DNA of 64,000 nt from Burkholderiales bacterium (lineage in GTDB: Bacteria > Pseudomonadota > Gammaproteobacteria > Burkholderiales > Burkholderiaceae_C): contig JACPUE010000063.1 in assembly GCA_016192425.1 (NCBI GenBank), forward strand, positions 1 to 64,000. The letters run 5' to 3'. Below are positions 9,632 through 18,093 of the stretch, one piece after another (position 1 is the first letter of the stretch; each line of letters starts with the position of its first letter). The translations under genes were made by a program, and so were the position numbers. The notes below the pieces were generated by a model, which saw only the letters and a list, made by a program, of their open reading frames with translations, ran no database searches and was not told the DNA's origin.

Positions 9632-11787
9632 GCGGAGCCTCCGTGGCGGGGCGGCGTGGGGGCCGCACCGATGAGTTTTTCAGTCAGATGGGCGAATTCA
9701 CGGTCGCCATCCATCGTTTTGCGGTTGGTGGACAAGGCCATCATGGCGTGCGTGGCACCGTCGCGCGGCGCCACCCAGACCCAGACCCTGCGCTCGCGAA
9801 TGTAGAGCATGGCGAACACCCCCAGGATGAGCAGGGCGCAGCCCAGGTACACGATATTCTTGCCCGGTGCGCGCGCCACCTGGAACACGCTGGCCTGCAC
9901 CTGCGTGAAGTCCTTCAGCCCCAGCAGCATGGGCGCGGGGTAGAACTGCACATCGCTCAGCGCCAGCACGGCCTGGGTCATGAAGCCCAGGGTCTGCTCG
10001 TTGTTGGGCAGCGGTGCCAGATGGGCGCGTTCGCGGGTGAGCTGCGCCAGCTCGAACAGTGCGCCATTGAGCACGCGCATCAGCACCTCTCCCGCACGTT
10101 CGCGCTCGGCCTCGGGCACGTTCGTCTCAAGGAATTGCGCAATGGCTGCCAGCCCACCCTCGCGCTGGCCCGAGGCTGCCACGCGCCCGGCAAACATCGT
10201 CAGCGCACGCGATGCCGAATCGGCCAACTGATCGGCCAGTTGCTGGCGCGAAGGACCGATGGCGCGCGCCGCATAGCGGCGCACCGCCTCGTCACGCAGT
10301 GCAGGGCTGCCCAGCGCCCGGTGCAGGCGCAGAAAACCCTCCATGCCACCCTGGTCGTCCACGGGAATGCGCAGGTAGCGCAAGGGTTCGGAGGGTTTCT
10401 CGCGCACGCCGTACAGGAACATGGGGGGCCCGCCTTCGCCCAGATCCACCGGCAGCATGTAGTTATGGAATTCGCGCGCCTGGCCTGCGGTGTCGCGCAG
10501 CTTGTAGCCAATGCTGGGGCCCACGTTGCGCAGGTCCTTGTTCGATTCCGTCTTGTTGGCCGCGCCCAGGCGCGCGTCGATCGAGGAACGCAGATCGACC
10601 GCGCGCACGTCGGCCCCCGAGCGCTCGGCGCCCGCGCCCATGTTCTCGACGTTGATGACGCGCAGCGAGGTGAATTCCAGCTGCAGGGAACCGGGCTCGC
10701 CTTGCGGGCCCAGGGGGGCGCTGCTGCCAATCACGCCCTGCACCTCGAAGGGCTGGGCGTCCTCGGTGCCCAGCGGCATGCCGCGCAGCACCACGGACGA
10801 GCCCCCGTCATCAAAGCTCGACTGGTAGATCTCTATGCCCTTGTAGCGCGCAGGCTTGTTGACCTCGATGCGCGTGGCCGTGGCCTCGCCCGTGGCCTTG
10901 TCATGGATCACCACCTCGCTGGCAAACAGCTTGGGCATGCCCGAGGGGTAGTGCTCGATGATGAACTTCTTGAGCTCCACGGAAAACGGCAGCTCCTGCA
11001 GCAACACGCCGTCGGACTGGCTCAGGATGGCCGTGCTGGCTTGCTTGCCCTCGGTCACCACCAGATTGCCGCGGAAGGTGGGGTTGCGCTCGCTGAGCCG
11101 GTGCTGGGGGCCCACATCGGCAATCATGCCGCCACCGGGAAAAGCGGTCTTGCCGCCCCACCACATCTGGGCACGCACGATCAGGTCGCCGTCCAGCAGC
11201 CCGCCCACGCACACCAGCACGATGGCGCTGTGCGCGGCGATGTAGCCGATCTTGTTGGCCGCGCCTTTCTTGGCTGCAACCATCCAGCCGGTGCCCGGGC
11301 CTGCCGCCGTGTCGCGTTGCTGCAGCCGGACCTTCCAGCCGCCCCCCGCCAGCATCTGGCCGATGCGCCGCGCCTCGGTGGCGGCGTCCTGCACCAAGGT
11401 GGACTCGGCCTTGTGGTGGAAGGAGCGCAGGTTCTGCTCGCGGATGTTTTCTTTGTAGGTGCGCAGATCCACCAGAATTTTGGGGGTATTGCGCGCAATG
11501 CACAGCGAGGTGCTGATGACCAGGAACGCCAGGATGAGCAGGAACCACCAGGCGCTGTACACCGCGTGCAGTTGCAGCCGTGCAAACAGTTCGGCCCAGA
11601 ACGGGCCGAACTGGTTGACGTAGTTGATGGTGGGTTCGTTTTGCTTGATTACCGTGCCGATGACCGAAGCAATGCAGATCACCGTGAGCAAGGCGATGGC
11701 AAAGCGCATCGACGACAGCAGTTCAGCGCCGGTGCGCAGCGCCTGGGAGCCTTTGCGGATACGCACGCCTTGGATGGTCTCGGACAT
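9628..11787 (-). CDS. resB: ResB, cytochrome c biogenesis protein (CcsB partner)
   Basis: ResB/Ccs1 (719 residues) is the second subunit of the System II cytochrome c synthetase and holds apocytochrome and haem at the periplasmic side. Helices are visible near 25-50 (MRFAIALLTVICIASVIGTV), 80-105, about 190-210, and near the C-terminus (NIVYLGCALLILGVFAMLYI). A large periplasmic domain lies between them. In ResB proteins a final soluble segment follows the last helix, as here. A terminator hairpin lies just upstream, separating it from cytochrome c4, so resB-ccsB probably has its own promoter. Length is at the long end for the family. Confidence 0.94.
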   Translation of the reverse strand: MSETIQGVRIRKGSQALRTGAELLSSMRFAIALLTVICIASVIGTVIKQNEPTINYVNQFGPFWAELFARLQLHAVYSAWWFLLILAFLVISTSLCIARNTPKILVDLRTYKENIREQNLRSFHHKAESTLVQDAATEARRIGQMLAGGGWKVRLQQRDTAAGPGTGWMVAAKKGAANKIGYIAAHSAIVLVCVGGLLDGDLIVRAQMWWGGKTAFPGGGMIADVGPQHRLSERNPTFRGNLVVTEGKQASTAILSQSDGVLLQELPFSVELKKFIIEHYPSGMPKLFASEVVIHDKATGEATATRIEVNKPARYKGIEIYQSSFDDGGSSVVLRGMPLGTEDAQPFEVQGVIGSSAPLGPQGEPGSLQLEFTSLRVINVENMGAGAERSGADVRAVDLRSSIDARLGAANKTESNKDLRNVGPSIGYKLRDTAGQAREFHNYMLPVDLGEGGPPMFLYGVREKPSEPLRYLRIPVDDQGGMEGFLRLHRALGSPALRDEAVRRYAARAIGPSRQQLADQLADSASRALTMFAGRVAASGQREGGLAAIAQFLETNVPEAERERAGEVLMRVLNGALFELAQLTRERAHLAPLPNNEQTLGFMTQAVLALSDVQFYPAPMLLGLKDFTQVQASVFQVARAPGKNIVYLGCALLILGVFAMLYIRERRVWVWVAPRDGATHAMMALSTNRKTMDGDREFAHLTEKLIGAAPTPPRHGGSA

Positions 11788-11812
11788 GGGGGTGAAGTAT
11801 GCAGCGCCGAAG

Positions 11813-11848
11813 AAAAAGGGGCGGGGCCATCCTCGGATGGCCCCGCCC
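11813..11848 (-). terminator. Rho-independent terminator after cytochrome c4
   Basis: A 14-bp perfect GC-rich stem (GGGCGGGGCCATCC and its complement, 11819-11848) is followed on the minus strand by a short T-run (complement of A at 11813-11817). It would end leftward transcription coming from the cytochrome c4 gene before resB. Confidence 0.8.
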
Positions 11849-11912
11849 GCACTAGAGTTTATTGACCAGCCATTGGTTCCCTCCAGCCCTTGCGGGGCCG
11901 GACGGGGAGGGA

Positions 11913-12539
11913 TCAGCGCAGGCCGGCGATGTAGTCAGACACCGCCTTGATCTCGCGGTCGTTGAGCTTGGCGGCCACGCCCGTCATCTGCAGGCTGTTC
12001 TTGCGCACGCCGTCGCGGAAGGCCTTGAGCTGCGCTTCGGTATAACCGGCATGCTGGCCCGACAGACGCGGGTACTGTGCAGGAATGCCTGCGCCATTGG
12101 GGCTGTGGCAACCGGCGCAGGCAGCGATGTTGCGGTCGGCAATGCCGCCACGGTAGATTTTTTCGCCCAAGGCAACCAGGGCCTTGTCAGCGGCTTCACC
12201 GGGCTTGGCAGGCTTGGAGGCCAGCCAGGCGGCTACGTTCTTCATGTCCTGCTCTTCGAGCATGGCGGCCATGCCCTGCATGATGGCGCTCTCGCGCTTG
12301 CCGCTCTTGAATTCCTCCAACTGCTTGACCAGGTATTGCGGGTGCTGCTGGGCCAGCTTGGGGTTTTCGGCAATGGCGGAGTTGCCGTCTTCAGCGTGAC
12401 AGGCCACGCAAACCGTGCCATAGCTGGCTGCGCCTTTTTCCAGGTCGGGCTTGGCTGCAGGGGCCGGACCGTTGGCATGGGCTGCGGTGGCGGACGCTGC
12501 CAGCGCGGCAGCCATGAGCAGAGGGGCGAGCAACTTCAT
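11913..12539 (-). CDS. Cytochrome c4-type dihaem cytochrome
   Basis: Periplasmic dihaem cytochrome (208 residues) of the c4 family, which carries electrons from the bc1 complex to terminal oxidases. A signal peptide (1-22, ending AHA) precedes two homologous cytochrome domains. Domain one has C44-VA-C47-H48 and domain two C141-AG-C144-H145. Likely axial methionines lie in AIMQGM and NSLQM. The ATG at 12539 gives a clean signal peptide; the longer open frame upstream runs into the engB promoter region. It ends with a strong terminator and neighbours the ResB-CcsB machinery that attaches its haems. Confidence 0.94.
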   Translation of the reverse strand: MKLLAPLLMAAALAASATAAHANGPAPAAKPDLEKGAASYGTVCVACHAEDGNSAIAENPKLAQQHPQYLVKQLEEFKSGKRESAIMQGMAAMLEEQDMKNVAAWLASKPAKPGEAADKALVALGEKIYRGGIADRNIAACAGCHSPNGAGIPAQYPRLSGQHAGYTEAQLKAFRDGVRKNSLQMTGVAAKLNDREIKAVSDYIAGLR

Positions 12540-12612
12540 ATCGAGGGTCTTGTTAATGGTGGCGCAAAACCCCGCGATTCTACAATGCAGCTTCGCCCCC
12601 TTCATTTGATCC

Positions 12613-13350
12613 ATGACACGCTTCGTTACTGCGCCCGATGCTGGCGCCCCTGCTCCAGGCGCCGACGCCCGCTCCGCCCTGGGGTGGATGCACACGGCGC
12701 GCTTCCTCACCACAGCCGCACAGTTGAACCAGCTGCCCGCCGTCGAAGTGCCTGAAATCGCCTTCGTGGGCCGCTCCAATGCGGGCAAATCCACCTGCAT
12801 CAACACGCTGACGCAGCAAAAGCAGCTCGCCTTCGCCTCCAAGAAGCCAGGGCGCACGCAGCACATCAACCTGTTTTCGCTCGGCCGCCAGGGCCAGACG
12901 GACGCCGTGCTGGCCGACCTGCCCGGCTACGGCTACGCAGCGGTCTCGCGCTCGGACAAGGTGCGCTGGCAGCAGGTGATGGTGAACTACCTGGTCAGCC
13001 GCCCCAGCCTCACCGGCATCGTGCTGCTGTGCGACCCGCGCCTGGGCCTGACCGAGCTGGACGAGGCGCTGCTCGAAGTGGTGCGCCCGCGCGTCGAAGA
13101 GGGTCTCAAGTTCCTGGTACTGCTGACCAAGGCCGACAAGCTCACGCGCGCTGAGCAGGCCAAGGCACTGTCGATTGCGCGACTGCAAGCGGGCGGCGGC
13201 GAGGTCAAGATGTTCTCCGCGCTCAAGAAACAGGGCGTGGAAGAAGTCGCACAGCTCCTGTGGCAGTGGGCCCACCCGGCCCCTGCCCCCAGCGCCGACG
13301 CTGATACAGCCCCCGCGCCCAGCCCCGCACCCGAGGCAGGCCCCGGCTGA
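12613..13350 (+). CDS. engB: EngB/YihA, ribosome-biogenesis GTPase
   Basis: TrmE-Era-like GTPase (245 residues) needed for late 50S subunit assembly. The G1 motif GRSNAGKS is at 53-60, a G2 threonine lies in RTQHIN, G3 is DLPGYG and G4 is LTKADKL. The C-terminus has a Pro/Ala-rich extension of roughly 30 residues beyond the core, common in this family of bacteria. It is divergent from cytochrome c4, with 73 bp between starts. This neighbour pair is conserved in many proteobacteria. An R1 repeat lies 35 bp downstream. Confidence 0.95.
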   Translation: MTRFVTAPDAGAPAPGADARSALGWMHTARFLTTAAQLNQLPAVEVPEIAFVGRSNAGKSTCINTLTQQKQLAFASKKPGRTQHINLFSLGRQGQTDAVLADLPGYGYAAVSRSDKVRWQQVMVNYLVSRPSLTGIVLLCDPRLGLTELDEALLEVVRPRVEEGLKFLVLLTKADKLTRAEQAKALSIARLQAGGGEVKMFSALKKQGVEEVAQLLWQWAHPAPAPSADADTAPAPSPAPEAGPG

Positions 13351-13385
13351 GCCAGTGCACGGGCAGGCGCAGCGGTTAAGAGTCA

Positions 13386-13443
13386 AATTGGCCGCTAGCG
13401 CCCATCAATCAAGCGCTAACAGCTATTATTTTCATAGCATCAT
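13386..13443 (+). repeat. R1 dispersed repeat between engB and the alpha/beta hydrolase
   Basis: A full R1 copy: GGCCGCTAGCGC, then CAAGCGCTAACAG, then the hairpin GCTATTATTTTCATAGC. It is sense to engB. Its last bases run into the ATG of the next gene (13442), so that gene may lack a normal ribosome site. Confidence 0.85.
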
Positions 13444-14350
13444 GAGCGCTCATACCGACATCACCCTGCCCCACGGCACCCGCCTGCACTGCCACACGGC
13501 TGGTGAGCGGGGCCAGCCTGTGCTGCTGTTCCTGCACGGCTTTCCCGAAGGCGCCTTCATCTGGGACGGGCTGCTGGAGCATTTCTCGCAGCCCGCACAC
13601 GGCGGCTACCGCTGCGTGGCGCCCTACCTGCGGGGCTTTGGCGCATCCAGCAGCCCGGCAGACGTGGCGGCCTACCGCCCCAAGTTCCTGGTGCAGGACC
13701 TGGCCGCCCTGATTGCCGCCGAATGCGGCGAGGGCGCACCCCTGGAATGCCTGGTCGCGCACGACTGGGGCGGCGCCGTGGCCTGGAACCTGGCCAACCA
13801 GCACCCGCAGCTGCTGCGCCGCCTGGCCATCGTCAACTCGCCCCACCCTGGCGCCTTTGTGCGCGAGCTGCAACACAACACCGCGCAGCAGGCCGCCAGC
13901 CAGTACATGCACTTCCTGTGCCGCCCGGACGCCGAGGCGCTGCTGGCAGAAGATGATTTCCGCCGCCTGTTCGCCTTCTTCAACGCCCCCGACGGCACGC
14001 CCCCTGCCTGGCTGACCCCTGCAGTGCGCCAGCAGTACCGTGCCCTGTGGCAGCAAGGATTGGCAGGCGCCTGCAACTACTACCGCGCCAGCCCCCTGCG
14101 CCCGCCGCGCGAGGGCGACCCCGGCGCTGCTGCCGTGAACCTGCCCGAATCCATGCTTCAGGTGACGGTGCCTACGCTGGTGCTGTGGGGCATGGACGAT
14201 CCTGCGCTGTTGCCGGGTTTGCTCGATGGCCTGCCGGGCTGGGTGCCGCAACTGCAATTGCAGCAGGTGCCGGGGGCATCGCACTGGCTGGTGCACGAGC
14301 AGCCTGAGCGGCTGGTGCGGGCGCTGGGTGAGTTCTTGCTGGCCAGTTGA
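13442..14350 (+). CDS. Alpha/beta-fold hydrolase, epoxide hydrolase/dehalogenase-like
   Basis: A 302-residue alpha/beta hydrolase. The oxyanion motif HGFPEG is at 32-37. The nucleophile elbow VAHDWGG places an aspartate (Asp108), not serine, at the catalytic site, as in soluble epoxide hydrolases and haloalkane dehalogenases. The likely acid is in WGMDDPAL and the catalytic His in GASHWLVHE. A helical cap lies at roughly 140-215. Substrate cannot be read from sequence. The start ATG sits directly at the end of an R1 repeat, with no Shine-Dalgarno in the immediate upstream bases. That leaves the start less certain, although the protein from here is complete. A degenerate R1-like stretch follows the stop. 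Confidence 0.85.
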   Translation: MSAHTDITLPHGTRLHCHTAGERGQPVLLFLHGFPEGAFIWDGLLEHFSQPAHGGYRCVAPYLRGFGASSSPADVAAYRPKFLVQDLAALIAAECGEGAPLECLVAHDWGGAVAWNLANQHPQLLRRLAIVNSPHPGAFVRELQHNTAQQAASQYMHFLCRPDAEALLAEDDFRRLFAFFNAPDGTPPAWLTPAVRQQYRALWQQGLAGACNYYRASPLRPPREGDPGAAAVNLPESMLQVTVPTLVLWGMDDPALLPGLLDGLPGWVPQLQLQQVPGASHWLVHEQPERLVRALGEFLLAS

Positions 14351-14387
14351 TGGCTTCTGGCTTTTGATTGGTAGGCACTGGGGCTGA
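14351..14387 (+). repeat. Degenerate R1-like sequence after the hydrolase gene
   Basis: The bases following the stop (TGGCTTCTGGC, then a decayed middle) match the left half of the R1 copy at 14914-14966 on the opposite strand. The right hairpin is not recognisable. Confidence 0.4.
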
Positions 14388-14408
14388 GACGGCTGGTTTT
14401 TTGAAGTT

Positions 14409-14892
14409 GGCTGGCCGGGTCTCGCCCCGGCGGGCGACTCACTTTCTTTCGCTTCGCCGAAAGAAAGTGAGCAAAGAAAGGGCGACCCTGCTGCCCGTGA
14501 CCCCCACGCTGCGCGCGGGGGCAACCTGCGATGCTCGTTCGCGGGGCGTGCTGCGGAACTCACTGCGCTGCTATGCAGCTCCGTTCGGACAACCGCAGCA
14601 AGTCAGACCACGAAGGCGTGTGTCCTGCGGCACACGCCCGCCCCGCGCTCTGCGCTTCTCGGCACGGGCAGAAGGGCTTGGTAGGTTTCGGGCCAGCGCG
14701 GCGCTCGGCCTGGCATGCGCGTCGCAGGCGCGCAGTGAGTTATGCGGCGCACCCCGCAAGCGCCCCGACGCAGGTTTGCCCCTTCGCACCGCGAAGGGGT
14801 CGCAGACTGCAGGATCGCCCTTTCTTTTGCTTACTTTTCTTTGGCGAAGCAAAGAAAAGTACCTCGCCCGCCGGGGCGAGACCCGGCCAGCC
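14409..14892. mobile_element. MITE-like element with long terminal inverted repeats
   Basis: The 484-bp stretch begins GGCTGGCCGGGTCTCGCCCC and ends with its exact complement. The inverted repeats extend about 83 bp on each side (14409-14491 and 14810-14892), imperfect inside. Each repeat contains its own hairpin: CTCACTTTCTTTCG paired with CGAAAGAAAGTGAG on the left, and a matching one on the right. The interior has no convincing gene; open frames there look like GC-rich shadows. It sits between convergent genes (hydrolase and lpxL). No clear target duplication is visible. It resembles a non-autonomous element mobilised in trans. Confidence 0.7.
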
Positions 14893-14913
14893 TCCCCAAG
14901 CCAAGACACAAAC

Positions 14914-14966
14914 ACTATCAAAAATATAGCTACCAGCGCTTACCCAATAAGCGCCAGAAGCCAATC
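14914..14966 (-). repeat. R1 dispersed repeat after lpxL
   Basis: Read on the minus strand it starts immediately after the lpxL stop: GGCTTCTGGCGCTT, the pairing element GTAAGCGC, then the hairpin GCTATATTTTTGATAG. It is sense to lpxL. Confidence 0.8.
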
Positions 14967-15839
14967 TCACCGATAAACCGAAGGCTCCCCCTCAGGCCGC
15001 GTCTTGAACCGCTTGTGCACCCAGTAGTACTGCCCCGGCATGGTGGCGATGGCCGCCTCCAGCTCGCGGTTCATGCGTGCGGTATCGGCTTCCACATCCT
15101 CGGTGGGGAAATCCGCCCAGGCGGGAGTGAGTTCGGCCACATAGCCGGTGGGCGTCATGCGCGTGTACATGCCCAGCACCTTGGCACGGCCCAGGCGTGC
15201 AAAGCGCGAGAGGGAAGGCACAGTAGCGGTGGGCACACCAAAAAAGGGCGCAAAGATCGACTCCCCAGGGCCAAAATCCATGTCGGGCAACAGGTACAGC
15301 AAGCCCCCCTTGCGCAGGTTGGAGAGGATGGGCTTGACCCCATCGGCCCGGTTGAGCATGCGCACGTCGCCAAAACGCTGGCGCCCGGCCATGAACCAGG
15401 CGTCCACGGCCGGGTCAGGGTGGGTGGAGAAGATCGAGGTGAACGCGCGCGCAGTGCGCAGCGGCAGCGCCAGGCCGCCTGCGTCCATGCCGTAGAAATG
15501 CGGCGCAAAGATGATGGTGGGCGTGTCGCCATCCAGCTCGTGCAGCGCACCCGCCAGTTGCACGCGCTGCTCGACCACCGCACGCGGCGCGGCCCACAGC
15601 CAGCTGCGGTCCAGCCAGGTCTGGCAGAACACCACGAAGGTCTCGCGCGCCCAGGCCTTGCGCTGCGCCGCCGTAGCCTGCGGAAAGCACAGTTCCAGGT
15701 TGCGCAGCGCCACGCGCCTGCGTGGCCCTGCCAGCACAAACAGCGCCCTTCCAATCGCCCAGCCCAAGGCGCGCAGCACGGGCAGCGGCAGGCGGGCCAG
15801 CACCCGCTGCATGAACCAGACCCCCACGCGCGCGGTCAT
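14967..15839 (-). CDS. LpxL/HtrB-family lipid A acyltransferase (first of a tandem pair)
   Basis: Inner-membrane lysophospholipid acyltransferase (290 residues) that adds a secondary acyl chain to Kdo-lipid A, or a close relative. A hydrophobic N-terminal anchor covers about 10-37. The catalytic HX4D motif is HFYGMD (His114-Asp119). Downstream motifs include RFGDVRML, GGLLYLLPDMDFG and APFFGVPTAT, typical of LpxL/LpxM. GGAGG precedes the ATG at 15839. It lies 61 bp after a second family member on the same strand, so the two are probably co-transcribed and may add different chains. Which is LpxL and which LpxM cannot be told here. Confidence 0.9.
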   Translation of the reverse strand: MTARVGVWFMQRVLARLPLPVLRALGWAIGRALFVLAGPRRRVALRNLELCFPQATAAQRKAWARETFVVFCQTWLDRSWLWAAPRAVVEQRVQLAGALHELDGDTPTIIFAPHFYGMDAGGLALPLRTARAFTSIFSTHPDPAVDAWFMAGRQRFGDVRMLNRADGVKPILSNLRKGGLLYLLPDMDFGPGESIFAPFFGVPTATVPSLSRFARLGRAKVLGMYTRMTPTGYVAELTPAWADFPTEDVEADTARMNRELEAAIATMPGQYYWVHKRFKTRPEGEPSVYR

Positions 15840-15900
15840 TGGATAACCTCCGTGCTGCGCACTGCGGTGCGAGCTTGCTGGGGAGCGGCCCGGCGCGCGC

Positions 15901-16749
15901 TCATGCTGCCCCTCCGGCCTGTGGCATGGGGCGCGGCTGTTTGTAGCGCGCATAGCCCCACAGGTACTGCTGCGGGCACTGGCGAATGGTTTGTTCCATG
16001 GCCTGGTTGATTTGTTGCACGGCCAGCTCCAACACGTCGGACAGGGGGGTGGCCAGTTCCTCCAGGTACAGGTGGTAGCCCCGGCCCCAGGGCTCACGCT
16101 CGCAGCGCGCCAGCACCACGGCAGCGCCTGTCTGCTGCGCCAGGCGCGCTGCCAGCGTCATGGTGTAGGCGCTGCGCCCGAAGAACGGCGCCCACAGACC
16201 CTGCCCGTCGGGCGGCACCTGGTCTGGCAGCAGACCCACGGCCTCGCCCCGGCGCAAGGCCTTGATCATCTGGCGCACCCCCATCAGCTCGGTGGGTACG
16301 GCCTGCACGCCAGGGCGGTTGCGCGCGGTGCGCATCACCTCGGCCAGCCAGGGCTGGCGCGCCGGGCGGTACAGGATGGTGATGGGGCCGTGCTCGCGCC
16401 CCCAGCGCTGCGCTGCGGCCTGCACCGACATCTCGAAGCAGCCCAGGTGCGGCGTGAGGAACACGATGCCCTTGCCTGCTGCCCAGGCGCGCTCAGCGCA
16501 CTCGGCGTTCTCAAAACGGCATTCCGGCAAAGTCCCCTGCCAGAGCCGGGGCAGCTCGGCTGCCATGCGTCCGGCATGGGCCACGGCCGCACGCACCTGT
16601 GCAAAACGGTAGCCCGCAAGCTGGGCGTTGTCCAGAAAGCGCCGCCGGTAAGTGGGCGACGCGCAGAACGCCACCCAACCCATGGCAGCGCCCAGACCGT
16701 GCAGCAGCCACAGAGGCCAAAGGGACAAAAATCGAAAGAGGAAAGACAT
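15901..16749 (-). CDS. LpxL/HtrB-family acyltransferase, HX4E variant (second of the pair)
   Basis: A 282-residue member of the same acyltransferase family. The N-terminal hydrophobic segment is at about 5-30. The catalytic motif reads HLGCFE (His101-Glu106), with Glu in the position usually held by Asp, a substitution common among LpxL-type enzymes. GLLPDQVP and APFFGRSAYT form the substrate-binding part, and YLWGYARYK is the C-terminal signature. It starts at 16749, immediately beside the -10 element of the divergent metK promoter, so the two promoters must interleave. Confidence 0.9.
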   Translation of the reverse strand: MSFLFRFLSLWPLWLLHGLGAAMGWVAFCASPTYRRRFLDNAQLAGYRFAQVRAAVAHAGRMAAELPRLWQGTLPECRFENAECAERAWAAGKGIVFLTPHLGCFEMSVQAAAQRWGREHGPITILYRPARQPWLAEVMRTARNRPGVQAVPTELMGVRQMIKALRRGEAVGLLPDQVPPDGQGLWAPFFGRSAYTMTLAARLAQQTGAAVVLARCEREPWGRGYHLYLEELATPLSDVLELAVQQINQAMEQTIRQCPQQYLWGYARYKQPRPMPQAGGAA

Positions 16750-16755
16750 TAAAAT
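16750..16755 (+). promoter_or_regulatory. Candidate -10 element of the metK promoter
   Basis: TAAAAT at 16750-16755 would place the transcription start at about 16762, exactly at the 5' edge of the SAM-II aptamer. No good -35 is visible. Confidence 0.45.
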
Positions 16756-16762
16756 GCAATGA

Positions 16763-16821
16763 CAGTCGCTGAGTTAACCGAGCAACTTGCAGGGCGACGA
16801 TAAACAAATCTGCTAAAGCGT
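16763..16821 (+). promoter_or_regulatory. SAM-II riboswitch upstream of metK
   Basis: The leader matches the SAM-II (metA motif) aptamer as I know it: GTCGCTGAGTTAACC, a loop with TTGCA, the returning P1 strand GCGAC, then GATAAA and TGCTAAAG that form the pseudoknot. P1 pairs 16765-16769 with 16794-16798. Downstream, CTCCAG at 16831-16836 is the exact complement of CTGGAG at 16868-16873, which contains the metK ribosome site. This suggests translational control: SAM binding would free CTCCAG to hide the ribosome site. The aptamer call rests on consensus matching by eye. Confidence 0.85.
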
Positions 16822-16882
16822 TCGCCAAGGCTCCAGCGGCCAGGGCAACGCCCAAGACAACGCAACACTGGAGTTTATTCAA

Positions 16883-18064
16883 ATGGCGAACGACTTTCTC
16901 TTTACCTCCGAATCCGTTTCCGAAGGCCACCCCGACAAGGTAGCCGACCAGATCTCGGACGCAATCCTCGACGCAATCTTCACGCAAGACCCTCGCTCGC
17001 GCGTTGCCGCCGAAACGCTGTGCAACACCGGCCTCGTGGTGCTGGCCGGTGAAATCACCACCAACGCCCATGTGGACTACATCCAGGTGGCGCGCGACAC
17101 CATCAAGCGCATCGGCTACGACAACACCGAATACGGCATCGACTACAAAGGCTGCGCCGTGCTCGTGGCCTACGACAAGCAGAGCAACGACATCGCCCAA
17201 GGCGTGGACCACGCCTCTGACGACCACCTCAACACCGGCGCAGGCGACCAGGGCCTGATGTTCGGCTACGCCTGCGACGAAACGCCCGAGCTCATGCCCG
17301 CGCCCATCTACTACGCGCACCGCCTGGTGGAGCGCCAGGCCCAGTTGCGCAAGGACGGCCGCATGCCCTTCCTGCGCCCCGACGCCAAGAGCCAGGTGAC
17401 CATGCGCTATGTGGACGGCAAGCCCCACAGCATCGACACCGTGGTGCTCTCCAGCCAGCACAGCCCCGAAATGAGCGACGGCGCGCACATGAAGCCCGCC
17501 TTCATCGAGGCGGTCATCGAAGACATCATCAAACCCGTGCTGCCCAAGGATTGGATCACGGCCGATACAAAGTACCTCATCAACCCCACGGGGCGCTTTG
17601 TCATCGGCGGCCCGCAGGGCGACTGCGGCCTCACCGGCCGCAAGATCATCGTGGACACCTACGGCGGTGCCTGCCCCCACGGCGGCGGTGCCTTCAGCGG
17701 CAAGGATCCGACCAAGGTGGACCGCAGCGCCGCCTACGCCGCCCGCTACGTGGCCAAGAACATCGTCGCCGCCGGCCTGGCGCGCCAGTGCCAGATCCAG
17801 GTGGCCTACGCCATCGGCGTGGCCCGGCCCATGAACGTGACGGTCTACACCGAAGGCACGGGCGTGGTTCCCGACCACGAAATCGCCAAGCTGGTGCAGG
17901 AACACTTCGACCTGCGTCCCAAGGGCATCATCCAGATGCTCGACCTGCTGCGCCCCATCTACAGCAAGACCGCTGCCTACGGCCACTTCGGCCGCGAGGA
18001 GCCCGAGTTCACCTGGGAGCGCACCGACAAAGCCCACGCGCTGCGCGCAGCGGCCGGACTGTAA
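16883..18064 (+). CDS. metK: S-adenosylmethionine synthetase
   Basis: MetK (393 residues) makes S-adenosylmethionine from methionine and ATP. Signatures include the SEGHPDK nucleotide loop at the N-terminus, the GAGDQG motif (methionine and ATP site) and GGGAFSGKD (phosphate site). Length is standard. GGAG lies 9 bp before the ATG. The gene sits behind a SAM-II riboswitch, giving product feedback on its own synthesis. The NMN adenylyltransferase-Nudix gene follows after 29 bp and may share the transcript. Confidence 0.97.
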   Translation: MANDFLFTSESVSEGHPDKVADQISDAILDAIFTQDPRSRVAAETLCNTGLVVLAGEITTNAHVDYIQVARDTIKRIGYDNTEYGIDYKGCAVLVAYDKQSNDIAQGVDHASDDHLNTGAGDQGLMFGYACDETPELMPAPIYYAHRLVERQAQLRKDGRMPFLRPDAKSQVTMRYVDGKPHSIDTVVLSSQHSPEMSDGAHMKPAFIEAVIEDIIKPVLPKDWITADTKYLINPTGRFVIGGPQGDCGLTGRKIIVDTYGGACPHGGGAFSGKDPTKVDRSAAYAARYVAKNIVAAGLARQCQIQVAYAIGVARPMNVTVYTEGTGVVPDHEIAKLVQEHFDLRPKGIIQMLDLLRPIYSKTAAYGHFGREEPEFTWERTDKAHALRAAAGL

Positions 18065-18093
18065 GCCCGGCGTTTGCCGCAAGGCACCCGAGC

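Noticed and set aside
9619..11865. 748-residue open frame opposite resB
   Set aside because: Shadow of resB on the other strand; composition is His/Arg/Gln-rich without any family motif.
13442..14350. Naming the hydrolase a haloalkane dehalogenase
   Set aside because: The Asp nucleophile is shared by epoxide hydrolases and dehalogenases and I cannot confirm the halide-binding residues.
14368..14976. Open frames inside the MITE-like element
   Set aside because: They follow the repeat ends, lack ribosome sites and have no homology that I can recognise; the DNA repeat explains the openness.
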